From UBA932 sp031548545 (GTDB lineage Bacteria; Bacteroidota; Bacteroidia; Bacteroidales; UBA932): DNA of 14,026 nucleotides. The notes below the pieces were generated by a model. That model had not been told where the DNA came from. It worked only from the letters and a program-made list of their open reading frames with translations, and searched no databases. The position numbers and the translations under genes were made by a program. Every line of letters begins with the position of its first letter. Position 1 is the stretch's first letter. Below, piece after piece: positions 13,923 through 14,026 of the stretch. The stretch covers positions 1 through 14,026 of the forward strand of contig JAVBQY010000024.1 of NCBI GenBank assembly GCA_031548545.1, in the 5' to 3' direction.

Positions 13923-14026
13923 TTGTTTTTTGTTTCGGAGCGTTTTTTCTGATAAAAAATCTGATTTCCTCAGATTTTCGCCCATAGCGCATTTTGGTGG
14001 ATACAATCCATCCTCATAAGCTGGGA
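13923..14026 (-). other. Right-edge segment with an open minus-strand frame of unknown origin
   Basis: A minus-strand frame is open from the edge through 13923, reading AYEDGLYPPKCAMGENLRKS and beyond, and continues without a stop across the hairpin. I do not recognise a family. It could be the end of a transposase or other gene that lies outside the window, or just open sequence. No start within the window is convincing. Confidence 0.25.

Overview
The window looks like a chromosomal segment from a member of the Bacteroidota. The support is the repeated promoter -7 element TAnnTTTG upstream of genes on both strands, the near absence of Shine-Dalgarno sequences, the protein families, and a secreted protease ending in the gliding-motility/T9SS type B sorting domain that is characteristic of this phylum. 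The exact genus cannot be read from the sequence; Bacteroidales is my guess.

Layout. Positions 1-886 hold no convincing gene. They contain a 64-base array of an 8-base tandem repeat that runs off the left edge, several large palindromes, and a minus-strand stretch (about 633-850) of hairpins ending in a T-run that could be a small structured RNA. Positions 926-1823 are a scar: a 104-base copy of the 3' end of an efflux adaptor gene sits at 926-1029, the true adaptor end is at 1720-1823, and between them lies an ORF6N-domain gene that has lost its usual start and has a stop just before its conserved tail. The RND efflux adaptor itself (1717-2793, minus) follows.

The core block is housekeeping: rdgB (nucleotide pool sanitation) overlaps recO (recombination repair), then smpB (ribosome rescue) with its own promoter, then miaA (tRNA A37 prenylation). 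This MiaA appears to lack its insertion domain. A YqaA/DedA-type membrane protein converges on miaA and overlaps it by 45 bases. Divergent from it is an HAE1-family RND pump (6052-9081), which is probably the partner of the adaptor 3 kb away although the two are on opposite strands; no TolC gene is present. Six bases after the pump comes an S8 subtilisin-like protease with signal peptide, Ig-like domain and T9SS sorting domain.

The right part (11106-14026) is more accessory in character and more AT-rich by eye. It holds an AlbA_2/Schlafen-type ATPase regulator whose stop overlaps the protease stop, a divergent DUF985 cupin, and a decayed hipBA toxin-antitoxin locus: the HipB-like regulator is intact and its ATGA overlap with hipA is preserved, but hipA has lost its middle, leaving 37 codons of its start joined out of frame to its C-terminal quarter. 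A hairpin resembling an IS end or terminator, and an open frame of unknown origin, reach the right edge.
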